From Prochlorococcus sp. AG-409-L14 (GTDB lineage: Bacteria > Cyanobacteriota > Cyanobacteriia > PCC-6307 > Cyanobiaceae), in NCBI GenBank assembly GCA_003215545.1, contig QCKF01000003.1, positions 1-64,000 on the forward strand: DNA of 64,000 bases, in the 5' to 3' direction. Shown piece after piece: positions 32,507 to 42,059 of the stretch. The position numbers and the translations under genes are program-made. Under the pieces are notes generated by a model. That model was not told the DNA's origin and ran no database searches. It was given only the letters and a program-made list of their open reading frames with translations. Within the stretch, counting starts at the first letter, position 1; each line of letters opens with the position of its first letter.

Positions 32507-33028
32507 CTATAAACCTCCTATCTCATTCTTTAGTTGACTTGACCAGTTAGAAAGCCTCTCGTCAGTCATGTCTGACTCGCTATCCTCATCAAGAGGCAAG
32601 CCACAGAAAGAGTTTCCTATACAGCTTTTTGACTCCTCAAATGTGTAATTGTCTTTGCTTACGTAACCAACCATCGTGGCCCCAGCCTTTTTGAAATAGG
32701 AGTGAAGCTCTTCCATTGCATCACAGAAGTTTTCTGTGTAGGTAGAAGAATCCCCAAGGCCAAAGATTGCGACCTTTTTACCACTTAGGTTCAATGCTCC
32801 GATATCTTCTAGCATCGAGTCCCATGCCGTACCGGACCTTTCGCTGTCTGCGCCAGTGTTCCAAGTAGGAATTCCACAGATAATCCCGTCTAGAGAAGTG
32901 AATTCACTTACATCTGAAATGTCAGCCAAGTCTTTTGGCGCATCAGCTCCACTAAGCATTCCATGGAGTCTTTCAGCAATATCTTCGGTTTTACCTGTTG
33001 TTGTGGCGAAGTAGATTCCTACAGACAT
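32507..33028 (-). CDS. isiB: Flavodoxin
   Basis: 173 residues, long-chain type. The FMN phosphate loop ATTTGKTEDIA is at residues 8-18. IPTWNTG and FGLGDSSTYTENFCDAMEEL mark the two isoalloxazine-side loops. It replaces ferredoxin as electron carrier between photosystem I and FNR when iron is short. It lies at the end of the iron-stress block (pcb, ferritins). A hairpin follows. Confidence 0.95.
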   Translation of the reverse strand: MSVGIYFATTTGKTEDIAERLHGMLSGADAPKDLADISDVSEFTSLDGIICGIPTWNTGADSERSGTAWDSMLEDIGALNLSGKKVAIFGLGDSSTYTENFCDAMEELHSYFKKAGATMVGYVSKDNYTFEESKSCIGNSFCGLPLDEDSESDMTDERLSNWSSQLKNEIGGL

Positions 33029-33248
33029 AGAGGTTTTTATAGCTTTACAGTCTTAGTGCATGAAGGCTTTTATGTGATTAGCAACAATTACTCTTTCTGG
33101 TATCTATTTATACAGTCTCTAGAGTCTTTGGTCCCGTTATTTGGTTTTTTTGGGCTGTGAAATGATTTTTTCTAAGGAATTTTTGCCAATTTAATAGTAA
33201 TTGTATTGAGTAGGTTTAGTTGAGTGCATGACTCCAAAACTCGTATAG

Positions 33249-33359
33249 TTGCCAGCTACTAAAAATGAAGATGAGCAAGAATGCCCAGTTCATCCAAATT
33301 GGCCTGTCAGTGTTTTGAGACATGAGAATCTTATCCTTATAATTTTAAAGTTAAATTAG
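33249..33359 (+). CDS. Possible small protein (36 aa, TTG start)
   Basis: From TTG after an in-frame stop: MPATKNEDEQECPVHPNWPV and a hydrophobic end (LILIILKL). The acidic-Cys-Pro start looks protein-like. It overlaps the end of the convergent Rieske gene by 9 bases. Weak start; low confidence. Confidence 0.3.
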   Translation: MPATKNEDEQECPVHPNWPVSVLRHENLILIILKLN

Positions 33360-34688
33360 TAAGAGTATTAACCCAAAAGGAACAAGAGCTCTAAGTATTA
33401 CTTGTATTACTATCTGATTATTATTTTGTTTAGCCAACTTAGGGTTCTCAGGAGGGTAGAGCATCGGGGTCTCAAGATGAACAGGGTTCGTATTCTCATT
33501 CGTTGGGTGGAGTAGCCAAGGCTTATCTTTCGAGATGGAACTTTGAAGCCAATCCCAGTAATATTGAACCATCTTATCTTCACCAAGAAGTTTTACATTG
33601 TCTTTTTCTATGTAGCCCATTTGGTGATTAAATGTTTGTGTCCTAAGTATTAGATAGTCTTCTGAAAAAACTTTGTAGAAGATACGTTGCTGTAGATTTT
33701 TGAAAATAATTAATTTTGTGAGCAGATTATTAGTTAGGAATTTTCTGTAATGTCTTACAATTACTCTAGCTCTATTCATTGCAAGTGGTATGTGGTCTAA
33801 TACTTGTACATATCTAGCTGTTTCAAGTTCTCCCTTGTAAATAAGAATCCTTCCGGGAGGTATGAACTTTATCGTTATAAACTCACCTTTGGATTTGTCT
33901 TTATGATTGTATTTACTTTCTATTTGCCTCTTGTCTCTAGTTATTTTCTGATTAAAGCTTGTAATTACATTTCTACTTACATCTTTATCTGGTATGGTGT
34001 CTCCATGCACCCAAAAAATATGAAGTATATCAAGGTGATTTTCGATAATTCTTGCCCAATCACATTTAAAATCAACAATGACCTCCTCGTATTTATATTC
34101 TGTTATTTGGCAACCATATGACTCTGCTTCTAGGTCTGATAAATTTGTTTTTATCTCAAATTCCTCAATATTTGTTTGGGCTTTACCTGAATAATATATG
34201 TATATATAGCCATCTTTTTCAACACATGGGTATTGATATAGGTGAATTTTTTTTGCATAATTCTTATAGTTTGAATCTACTATATGTTGACAAGTAATCC
34301 TATCAAGGTTTGTGCATTCACCTTTGGTTGAGAATCTTGCTCCGTGATATGGACATACTAATTCCCCTTGCACTATTTCCCCACCTCTAAAGGAGGCGCC
34401 TCTATGTGGACATAAATCTTTTATGCACTTTGTCCTTGAGTCTTTATCTCTATAAATAATAAGAGGCTCGTTATACATAGAGAAGAAATATGGTTCGCCT
34501 TGCTTTATTGAATTACTACTTGCAGCTGCATACCAGCCTAGTAAGCCTCCTGAAAGTTGATTTTCAGGTTGTACAGAATTTAATTCTTGTGTTTTTCTGG
34601 CTTTATTTTTATCCGAAGAGGTGCCTTCAGATGGCTGTTCCCCCAACTGTGGTGAATTATTTAACTGCTCTACCCATTTTTCGCTCAT
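33351..34688 (-). CDS. Rieske-type oxygenase (PAO/Tic55-like), membrane-anchored
   Basis: 445 residues. The Rieske 2Fe-2S cluster ligands are C93-x-H95 and C112-x2-H115 (CPH...CPYH). The mononuclear iron site follows at NHLDILHIFWVHG (D-x2-H-x4-H, near residue 220). A hydrophobic helix at the C-terminus anchors it. The N-terminal 45 residues are disordered. It is of the type that acts on chlorophyll breakdown products or carotenoids in plastids (PAO, Tic55, CAO); the substrate here is unknown. A 25-nt palindrome lies 123 bases upstream. Confidence 0.85.
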   Translation of the reverse strand: MSEKWVEQLNNSPQLGEQPSEGTSSDKNKARKTQELNSVQPENQLSGGLLGWYAAASSNSIKQGEPYFFSMYNEPLIIYRDKDSRTKCIKDLCPHRGASFRGGEIVQGELVCPYHGARFSTKGECTNLDRITCQHIVDSNYKNYAKKIHLYQYPCVEKDGYIYIYYSGKAQTNIEEFEIKTNLSDLEAESYGCQITEYKYEEVIVDFKCDWARIIENHLDILHIFWVHGDTIPDKDVSRNVITSFNQKITRDKRQIESKYNHKDKSKGEFITIKFIPPGRILIYKGELETARYVQVLDHIPLAMNRARVIVRHYRKFLTNNLLTKLIIFKNLQQRIFYKVFSEDYLILRTQTFNHQMGYIEKDNVKLLGEDKMVQYYWDWLQSSISKDKPWLLHPTNENTNPVHLETPMLYPPENPKLAKQNNNQIVIQVILRALVPFGLILLLI

Positions 34689-34787
34689 GGGAAAATTTTC
34701 AGTTTTTCAACAAAAATGAGCCTTTAACCAAGCAACATCCTATGTCATACCACTTTATAGGTTGCTCTCTTTCCAAAATTGGTAGGT

Positions 34788-34801
34788 TCTGTTGTAACAG
34801 A
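34788..34801. promoter_or_regulatory. Inverted repeat TCTGTT-GT-AACAGA
   Basis: A perfect 6-bp inverted repeat with a 2-base spacer, 10 bases from the larger palindrome at 34811-34835. Together they form a two-site control region before the Rieske gene. Confidence 0.45.
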
Positions 34802-34810
34802 GGCAGAGAT

Positions 34811-34835
34811 ATGTCAATTCATGATGAATTGACAT
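34811..34835. promoter_or_regulatory. 25-nt perfect palindrome upstream of the Rieske gene
   Basis: ATGTCAATTCAT, one central G, then ATGAATTGACAT. A 12-1-12 palindrome of this length is rare by chance and lies in non-coding DNA between the Rieske gene and the gene at 34898, both on the minus strand. It is most likely an operator of a dimeric repressor. Confidence 0.7.
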
Positions 34836-34897
34836 TTCAGTTTTTGAATACTCGCCACTACTGTATATAGACCATTTAATTTTTTGTTTTAGGCTTT

Positions 34898-35080
34898 TCA
34901 GCTCTTTGTTTCAATACTTTTGACATATTCATTTGCCTCGTCCAGGTCGTTACAAAATTTGCATGAACCTAGGTAGCAACCAAGAAAACGTAGAAACGAG
35001 CTTTTCCCTCCTGTGAGCTCATACTTATGGATAGTGCCACCACGTTCTGTCGAGTGCACTAGCTGAGGGAGGGTTGTCAT
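34898..35080 (-). CDS. Conserved-type small protein (60 aa)
   Basis: Soluble. MTTLPQLVHSTERGGTIHKY and SSFLRFLGCYLGSCKFCNDL hold three Cys (C-x4-C-x2-C), possibly a metal site, followed by an acidic helix. No family is recognised; regular composition supports a real gene. Confidence 0.6.
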   Translation of the reverse strand: MTTLPQLVHSTERGGTIHKYELTGGKSSFLRFLGCYLGSCKFCNDLDEANEYVKSIETKS

Positions 35081-35302
35081 TAGGAAATTTCTTTAATATT
35101 CAAAAGGTGCTCCATTGAGCTCGAAGTGGCAATAGGTGCAATTACATAGAAGTAAGAAATTTTTTGAGGATTTTGATTCCATTTCTCTTAGGTTGACTCC
35201 ATAAGCCTTTTAAAGCGCCTTTTTAGTCAAACTCCTCCCGAGAATGGTTTATATGACTATTTTTACTAAAAAAGCACCCACCTTTGAAGATGAGTGCTTA
35301 TT

Positions 35303-35379
<77 letters not shown>

Positions 35380-35424
35380 ATGGTCCTTAAGCATACATGT
35401 CAGTGTATCCACCCACATTTAGAG

Positions 35425-36399
35425 TTAGTTTTTATGAAATCTCAATTCGCCATTAACTACAAGTTGAACGCCTGGGGAAATGTGAAGTATTTTTGTTTCT
35501 AACTCTTGAAGCGCTGTTGGAGTTAACCATTCCAATTGTCTTAAGAGGTGTAGTGCAACAGCATGTTTTGCACGTTTAGACCCATCTTCTACTTTTATGG
35601 CGATACCCATGCCTTCCCCTATTCGACTTAGGCATAGGACTCCTTCTGCCCCACCTTTACTTATCAGTTGACCGTGCCCACGTTTAACTAACTCAGTGTC
35701 AAACTTCCCTTCTCCTGCAATCAGATCGGGATTTGAAAGAATTGAACGACTAATTTGCTCTAATTCTGCATGCTTTGAACTTCCAATATGCGCATATAAC
35801 AAAGCCATTTGAGCTATTTGAAGCTTGAGTGTTGGAGCTCCACAATCATCCCTTTCTGCAATTAGCTCTTCCATTGGAAGAGCAAGAAGCTCTGCAGTTC
35901 TTCTGAAAATTTCTTTTTGTAGGGGATGCTTCCCATTTAGATAACTTTCTAAAGGCCAATGCATCTTTTTGCAGGTAGATAAGAATGCTGCATGTTTACC
36001 TGAGCAATTATGTTCTAAACGACTCTGTGAATTAGCTGGAGTTGGACATTGGAGATAAGAGACATCTACTTCGGAGTTCCAGAGAATCTTGAATGATTCG
36101 CGTGCATGTAAGACAGAACCACTATGAGATGCACAAGCAATTGCTATACCTCTTTCACCAGAGTTAAATGTTGCAGATGCACCACTACTTATAAAAGGAA
36201 GAGCCTGAAATGGTTTTAATGCAGACCTAATGAAAGTTTCGTAATCAGCTCTTCCAGCACTCATAAGTACTCGACCTTTCCTATCACATACAACAGCATG
36301 AGCTTTATGTATTGATTCAACACTTGTACCACGGAAAAGTGAAACCTCAATAGGAGGTAAATTCATCTTGCTTGCTCTTAGTTTATTGATATCATTCAT
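35425..36399 (-). CDS. L-asparaginase (asparaginase II, thermolabile type)
   Basis: 324 residues. Conserved pieces of this asparaginase family are seen: VSLFRGTSVESIHKAHAVVC, RSALKPFQALPFI, ACASHSG, HNCSGKHAAFL, ERDDCGAPT and SKGGAEGVLC. It hydrolyses asparagine to aspartate and ammonia. It starts a minus-strand run with CGLD27, rsfS and DUF3318 upstream. Confidence 0.88.
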   Translation of the reverse strand: MNDINKLRASKMNLPPIEVSLFRGTSVESIHKAHAVVCDRKGRVLMSAGRADYETFIRSALKPFQALPFISSGASATFNSGERGIAIACASHSGSVLHARESFKILWNSEVDVSYLQCPTPANSQSRLEHNCSGKHAAFLSTCKKMHWPLESYLNGKHPLQKEIFRRTAELLALPMEELIAERDDCGAPTLKLQIAQMALLYAHIGSSKHAELEQISRSILSNPDLIAGEGKFDTELVKRGHGQLISKGGAEGVLCLSRIGEGMGIAIKVEDGSKRAKHAVALHLLRQLEWLTPTALQELETKILHISPGVQLVVNGELRFHKN

Positions 36400-36415
36400 A
36401 TGCTTTTTACTTAGG

Positions 36416-36910
36416 TTAGATAAGGCTACCTATGAATCCAAATGAAATTGTAGTTATTAATGTTAGCCAGAGAGTCTTCTCAATATATTTGATTATTGGC
36501 TTGACTTCATGCATTGCAATTAACAGATCTTTCTCTCTCCATTCGATGGGCTTCTCCCATGTTTGTCCGTCATACCATCCTGTCTCTTCATATTCTATAT
36601 TTTCGGAATAAAGCCTTTTAAAGAGATAGTTCCATCCCAACCATTGTCTTGATAAGAGTAGAAATATAATAAAAAAACTACTAGCATTTCCAGTTAAAAA
36701 AAGTTTTATGATATTAGTTTTAAGAATCAAGCTACCACTTAAGATTAATAAGCATATTGGCATAATAATTGCCCAGACTTTAAATAGTGTTGTTCTAAAA
36801 TCTTTGTCTTCATTTGTTGGCCATGAGAAGAAGCATGAATTATAAAGCTGTTTGTATTCTTCTTGAGGTCTTTGGTTTACTGGAACTGGACAATTAAAGT
36901 TAGAATCCAT
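36416..36910 (-). CDS. CGLD27/DUF1230 membrane protein
   Basis: 164 residues. NCPVPVNQRPQEEYKQL near the start is the DUF1230 signature, followed by two or three membrane helices, YLFKRLYSENIEYEETGWYD and a final helix. The green-lineage homologue CGLD27 is linked to iron deficiency in plants. It lies 17 bases after rsfS on the same strand. Confidence 0.85.
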   Translation of the reverse strand: MDSNFNCPVPVNQRPQEEYKQLYNSCFFSWPTNEDKDFRTTLFKVWAIIMPICLLILSGSLILKTNIIKLFLTGNASSFFIIFLLLSRQWLGWNYLFKRLYSENIEYEETGWYDGQTWEKPIEWREKDLLIAMHEVKPIIKYIEKTLWLTLITTISFGFIGSLI

Positions 36911-36927
36911 CTAAAGAAACCTCTGTA

Positions 36928-37296
36928 TTATTTTTTGCTTGAAATGAAACTTCTGGATTCACCATGACTCCAGAAAGCCTCCAAGCCATAGTATTCTCTC
37001 TGTTGAGGTTGAAGCACATTTACAATCAATTCCCCGTAGTCTAAAAGTGCCCACTTTGCATCAGATAATCCTTCCTTTCTAAGAGGTAGTCTGTTCGCCT
37101 TTTCTTTTAATTTATTCTCTATAGAGCTTATAATTGCCCTTACTTGTACATCAGATAATCCTTCTGTAACTATTATCCAATCTGCCAAAGTTGAAACTTC
37201 GCTTACCTTAATTAATTGGGTATCTCTCGCTTTTCTATCGTCTGCAGCCTCAGCAGCTAACTCTGCTAGAAATTCACTATCCATATACATTTTCAC
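36928..37296 (-). CDS. rsfS: Ribosome silencing factor RsfS (Iojap)
   Basis: 122 residues from the first ATG. MDSEFL four codons later is the more likely start. Iojap pieces: ADWIIVTEGLSDVQVRAI, GLSDAKWALLDYGELIVNVL and YYGLEAFW. It binds uL14 and blocks subunit joining in starvation. Overlaps DUF3318 by up to 20 bases, so the two are coupled. Confidence 0.92.
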   Translation of the reverse strand: MKMYMDSEFLAELAAEAADDRKARDTQLIKVSEVSTLADWIIVTEGLSDVQVRAIISSIENKLKEKANRLPLRKEGLSDAKWALLDYGELIVNVLQPQQREYYGLEAFWSHGESRSFISSKK

Positions 37297-37912
37297 TGGT
37301 TACTGATTGCCTAGACCCTTCTTGCTCAGACATCTCTGCTCTAGCTTTATTAGCACTTTTCCTAAGTGCTTCTAAGCGATCTTCGTAAAAACTTCTTTTC
37401 TTTTTCTTACGGGTTTTCTCTATGAGTTCTTTTAATGCACCACCAAGGCTTTTATAGGCATTTGGAACGCTGTAGCCAAATCGGCAGGCTAGATCTATTG
37501 CACGCTCGTCTGCTGCTATTGCATCAAGAAGTCGCTTTTCAGAATTGTTCTTTAGATAAAGTCTATATCCAGCAAATCCTGAAAGACCAAGAGCCATTAG
37601 CAATAAAAGACCATCTTGAACCCATAGTTCTCCTATAGCTCCTCCTAATCCAATTGCTAGTGCTGCCATCTCCCAGCCATCTCTAGGGATAGTGTCATTT
37701 TGAATTCTTCCTACTTCATGCCAAAAAAGCATGTTCCTATGATCTTGAGCCAGATCATCCCACTGATCTAGATCGACTTGGATTTCTACTTCGTCCCGTC
37801 CAATCTCTTCAAGGGTGATTAATGGTGGGTCTACTGCCGCAGCAGACTCCACGAACACCCAGCTTTGATTTTCTGGTGGCAGCAGCCCTTTAAGGCGCTG
37901 GAGTTCGCTCAT
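37277..37912 (-). CDS. DUF3318 membrane protein
   Basis: 211 residues. The N-terminal half is acidic and soluble, with LFWHEVGRIQNDTIPRDGWE, a match to DUF3318. The middle has two helices (MAALAIGLGGAI; LLLLMALGLSGFAGY), and the C-terminus a basic helix (IEKTRKKKKRSFYEDRL). A cyanobacterial family of unknown function, usually next to rsfS as here. Confidence 0.82.
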   Translation of the reverse strand: MSELQRLKGLLPPENQSWVFVESAAAVDPPLITLEEIGRDEVEIQVDLDQWDDLAQDHRNMLFWHEVGRIQNDTIPRDGWEMAALAIGLGGAIGELWVQDGLLLLMALGLSGFAGYRLYLKNNSEKRLLDAIAADERAIDLACRFGYSVPNAYKSLGGALKELIEKTRKKKKRSFYEDRLEALRKSANKARAEMSEQEGSRQSVTSENVYG

Positions 37913-38033
37913 GACTTAGATGTTCCCTAATAAACAAAGTTAGCGAGAATTAGGCACTAATTTGCAAATTGTGCTCTAGTTTTTAGTTGCATGTGTTTGA
38001 AGCTAGTTGTGATTAGCGTTAGAACTCAAGCCT

Positions 38034-41000
38034 ATGCCTAGACGCAACGATTTGCATCGTATTCTGCTACTTGGCTCTGGGCCAATAGTTATTGGCCAGG
38101 CTTGTGAGTTTGATTATTCAGGGACTCAGGCCTGCAAAGCCTTGAAAGCAGAGGGATTTGAAGTGGTTTTGGTCAATTCCAATCCTGCTTCAATCATGAC
38201 AGATCCTGAGATGGCAGACCGTACATATATTGAACCGCTTACGGCAGAAGTTGTTTCACAGGTAATAGAGGCTGAAAAACCTCAGGCCTTGCTGCCAACT
38301 ATGGGGGGACAAACTGCTCTTAACATTGCAGTTGAGTTGGCAGAAAAAGGAGTTCTAGAAAAATATGGAGTTGAACTTATAGGTGCCGATCTTGCTGCTA
38401 TTCGTAAAGCAGAAGATCGTAAATTATTTAAAGAGGCTATGGGTAAAATAGGAGTTAAAGTTTGTCCCTCAGGCATAGCCTCAAATATTGAACAAGCAAA
38501 TAAAGTTGGCAAGGAAATAAACTCTTTTCCAAGAATAATTCGACCAGCCTTCACACTTGGAGGAAGTGGAGGAGGAATTGCATATAACCAAGATGAATTT
38601 ACAGAAATATGTAAATCAGGTCTTGAAGCAAGTCCTGTTTCCCAGATCCTTATCGAGAAATCTTTATTGGGCTGGAAGGAATTTGAACTTGAAGTGATGC
38701 GAGATTTATCAGATAATGTAGTAATCGTTTGCAGTATTGAGAACTTTGACCCTATGGGGGTTCATACAGGTGACTCTATAACAGTTGCACCTGCACAAAC
38801 ACTCACAGATCGGGAATATCAGAGATTAAGAGATCAATCAATAGACATAATACGAGAGATTGGTGTAGAGACGGGAGGAAGCAATATACAATTTGCGGTT
38901 AATCCTGAGAATGGAGAAGTTGTTGTAATTGAAATGAATCCTCGCGTAAGTAGGTCATCTGCTTTGGCAAGTAAAGCCACAGGATTCCCTATTGCTAAAA
39001 TCGCTGCACTGCTTTCTATTGGATATAATTTAGATGAAATAACAAATGATATAACTAAAAAAACACCTGTATGTTTTGAACCTACAATTGATTATGTTGT
39101 TACAAAGATACCTAGATTTGCTTTTGAGAAATTTAGGGGAAGTAATTCTGAATTAACTACATCTATGAAGTCAGTTGGAGAGACTATGGCGATAGGTAGG
39201 TGTTTTGAAGAATCTTTCCAGAAAGCATTAAGATCTCTTGAAATCGGTCTTTCGGGTTGGGGTTGTGATCGGCCAGACCCAGAAATGAGTAGCGCAGAGA
39301 TAGAGCGATTACTTAGAACACCTTCTCCTGAAAGATTACTAGCTATAAGAACAGCAATGTTATTAGGAAAAACTAATGAGGAGATCTTTTCTCTTAGTAA
39401 AATAGATATTTGGTTTTTAGCTAAGCTTAGGAATATTCTTTATATAGAAACTAAGTATCTTAGAAATAAGGAATTAGGAGATATAGATTTGAATTCATTC
39501 TTAGTGCTAAAACAACATGGCTTCTCAGATAGCCAAATTGCTTGGGCGACTAATACGAATGAATTAGAGGTGAGGAATATAAGGAAATTACATGGAATTG
39601 AACCTGTTTATAAAACAGTAGATACATGTGCAGCAGAATTTGCATCTGACACTCCATATCATTTTTCAACATATGAGAGAGCTATAAGTAATGTTTTGAC
39701 GGATGAATTGGTTCAGCAGAGTGAAGTCACTAAGGATGAGCGAAAGAAAATTATGATTTTGGGGGGTGGTCCCAATAGGATTGGCCAGGGAATCGAATTT
39801 GATTATTGCTGTTGTCATGCTTCTTTTTCTTCTCAGGAAGATGGTTTTTCCACAGTAATGGTTAATAGTAATCCTGAGACTGTGTCTACTGATTATGATA
39901 CAAGTGATCGATTATATTTTGAACCATTAACCTTAGAGGATGTTCTAAATGTTATCGAGGCAGAAAATCCAGATGGAGTAATTGTACAATTTGGTGGTCA
40001 GACTCCTCTTAAGCTTTCAGTTCCACTTTTTAATTGGATAGAATCAAAAGAAGGACAAAATACTCAAACACAAATATTAGGAACTTCACCTATGTCTATA
40101 GATAAGGCTGAAGATAGAGAGCAATTCGAAGCTATCTTGAGAAAGTTGGATATTGATCAGCCAAAAAATGGTATTGCTAGGACTAAAGAAGAAGCTATAC
40201 AGATAGCTAAAAAGATCAATTACCCTGTTGTTGTAAGGCCTTCTTATGTTTTAGGAGGTAGGGCTATGGAAATTGTATTTGATGAAAATGAACTTAATCG
40301 ATATATGGCTGAGGCCGTGCAGGTAGAACCTGATCACCCAGTACTTATTGATGAATATCTTGAGAATGCTATTGAGGTAGATGTTGATGCTTTATGCGAT
40401 AAGGATGATGTTGTTGTTATAGGAGGGCTTATGGAACATATCGAACCTGCTGGTATACACTCTGGAGACTCAGCTTGTTGCCTACCTTCTGTTACTCTTA
40501 GTGAAAGATCTCTAAATATAATTAGAAAATGGACAAAATCACTAGCTAATTCTCTGAAGGTAAGAGGTCTAATTAATTTGCAATTTGCAGTACAAAAATC
40601 TAATTCAGGAGAAGAAAAGGTTTTTATTATTGAAGCTAATCCAAGGGCTTCAAGGACCGTTCCTTTTGTCTCCAAGGCGACAGGTGTTTCTTTGGCAAAA
40701 CTTGCAACCAAAATAATGTCAGGTAAAACCCTATCTGAATTAGGCCTAAATAATGAACCTATACCACCACTTCAATCAATAAAAGAAGCAGTTCTTCCAT
40801 TTAAGAGATTCCCTGGAGCAGATAGTGTTTTAGGCCCTGAGATGAGATCGACAGGTGAAGTTATGGGTTCTGCTTCAAGTTTTGGTATGGCTTACGCAAA
40901 GGCTGAGATTTCGGCAGGAGAAGCTCTTCCTGTTAAAGGAACAGTGTTTTTGTCTACCCATGACCGTGATAAGCCTGGATTAATTCCTGTCGCAAGAAGG

Positions 41001-41330
41001 TTGATTGAGCTTGGTTTTGGATTAATTGCGACAACAGGTACAGCTAAAGCGCTTTCCCTTGCTGAAATAAAGGTTTCAAATGTTTTGAAAGTCCATGAAG
41101 GCAGACCCAATATTGAGGATTTAATTCGTTCTGGCTCTATTCAACTAGTTATAAATACTCCCATTGGTCGACAAGCAGCTCATGATGATAAATATTTAAG
41201 AAGAGCAGCATTAGATTATTCTGTCCCTGCAGTTACAACTCTTGCAGGAGCAAGGGCTGCTGTAGAAGCAATTGCTGCTATGCAAAAGCAGCGTTTATCC
41301 ATTTCTGCATTACAGGACATTCACTCGTGA
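38034..41330 (+). CDS. carB: Carbamoyl phosphate synthase large subunit
   Basis: 1098 residues, full length. Two ATP-grasp halves: the first with [20 protein letters not shown] and [12 protein letters not shown], the second with [19 protein letters not shown] and the [13 protein letters not shown] segment. A C-terminal MGS allosteric domain (about 940-1080) is marked by [19 protein letters not shown]. It makes carbamoyl phosphate for pyrimidine and arginine synthesis. The last base of its stop is the first of the next ATG. Confidence 0.97.
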   Translation: MPRRNDLHRILLLGSGPIVIGQACEFDYSGTQACKALKAEGFEVVLVNSNPASIMTDPEMADRTYIEPLTAEVVSQVIEAEKPQALLPTMGGQTALNIAVELAEKGVLEKYGVELIGADLAAIRKAEDRKLFKEAMGKIGVKVCPSGIASNIEQANKVGKEINSFPRIIRPAFTLGGSGGGIAYNQDEFTEICKSGLEASPVSQILIEKSLLGWKEFELEVMRDLSDNVVIVCSIENFDPMGVHTGDSITVAPAQTLTDREYQRLRDQSIDIIREIGVETGGSNIQFAVNPENGEVVVIEMNPRVSRSSALASKATGFPIAKIAALLSIGYNLDEITNDITKKTPVCFEPTIDYVVTKIPRFAFEKFRGSNSELTTSMKSVGETMAIGRCFEESFQKALRSLEIGLSGWGCDRPDPEMSSAEIERLLRTPSPERLLAIRTAMLLGKTNEEIFSLSKIDIWFLAKLRNILYIETKYLRNKELGDIDLNSFLVLKQHGFSDSQIAWATNTNELEVRNIRKLHGIEPVYKTVDTCAAEFASDTPYHFSTYERAISNVLTDELVQQSEVTKDERKKIMILGGGPNRIGQGIEFDYCCCHASFSSQEDGFSTVMVNSNPETVSTDYDTSDRLYFEPLTLEDVLNVIEAENPDGVIVQFGGQTPLKLSVPLFNWIESKEGQNTQTQILGTSPMSIDKAEDREQFEAILRKLDIDQPKNGIARTKEEAIQIAKKINYPVVVRPSYVLGGRAMEIVFDENELNRYMAEAVQVEPDHPVLIDEYLENAIEVDVDALCDKDDVVVIGGLMEHIEPAGIHSGDSACCLPSVTLSERSLNIIRKWTKSLANSLKVRGLINLQFAVQKSNSGEEKVFIIEANPRASRTVPFVSKATGVSLAKLATKIMSGKTLSELGLNNEPIPPLQSIKEAVLPFKRFPGADSVLGPEMRSTGEVMGSASSFGMAYAKAEISAGEALPVKGTVFLSTHDRDKPGLIPVARRLIELGFGLIATTGTAKALSLAEIKVSNVLKVHEGRPNIEDLIRSGSIQLVINTPIGRQAAHDDKYLRRAALDYSVPAVTTLAGARAAVEAIAAMQKQRLSISALQDIHS

Positions 41331-42001
41331 TGAGATTGACTAATAACACTCCAATTCCTTCTGGTAGTGATTGCAAACAATTATTTAAGGAGGCCTATGA
41401 AAATCGTTATACTTGGGATGAACGATTTTTAGGTTATAAGGGAAAATGTAGCTTTCAAAGTCAGGGGAATTCATATGAAGGATTTTTCAGTGTTGATAAG
41501 AATTTTAAAGTCGAAATTACTGATATAAGCGATGAGAATGCTAATAAGGCAATATCATCTCAGTTGTGGGAGGTTTCAATTCATAGAGTTAGGAGGTCTT
41601 TTGATCAAACTCATGGTCAAAATACATTTGTAGCTGGGGATACCAATGAAATAGGCACTGAAGTTATTGTAGGCGGTAAAAATAAAGGAGATAAATATAG
41701 AATAAGAGATAATGTAGTGACGATGGTAAGTCGTAATATTCACGGATCTTTGATTCAAATATTTACTGAGAGTATTACTGATACAGGTCAGGGTTATTTA
41801 AGTAAAAGCTATACGAGTCAATATTTTGATCCTGTATCATTAGAACCTACATCTGGGCTTAGCTATTTCAGAGATACATTTAGTCCATTATTTGAATCAG
41901 GACCTTGGGTTCTGTCCGAAAGGATTATAAATAAAAAGGACTTAACTTCTAACTCTATTAAGGAACTTTTTCAATTCAATTCTTTAGAAGCAATTGCTTA
42001 A
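41330..42001 (+). CDS. DUF3386 protein
   Basis: 223 residues from the ATG overlapping the carB stop by one base. DUF3386 features: LFKEAYENRYTWDERFLGY near residue 20-38, KCSFQSQGNSYEGFFSVD and EVIVGGKNKGDKYRIRDN. A beta-rich cyanobacterial family, possibly lipocalin-like. Its position under carB is a common arrangement in picocyanobacteria, likely coupled only by transcript. Confidence 0.85.
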   Translation: MRLTNNTPIPSGSDCKQLFKEAYENRYTWDERFLGYKGKCSFQSQGNSYEGFFSVDKNFKVEITDISDENANKAISSQLWEVSIHRVRRSFDQTHGQNTFVAGDTNEIGTEVIVGGKNKGDKYRIRDNVVTMVSRNIHGSLIQIFTESITDTGQGYLSKSYTSQYFDPVSLEPTSGLSYFRDTFSPLFESGPWVLSERIINKKDLTSNSIKELFQFNSLEAIA

Positions 42002-42059
42002 GCTGTTGCCACATTCAAAAACTTATGAGATTATCAATTGAAATTTAAATTATTTCTAG

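Noticed and set aside
34490-34870. 126-codon plus-strand ORF
   Set aside because: Antisense to the start of the Rieske gene and over its palindromes; no domain or good start.
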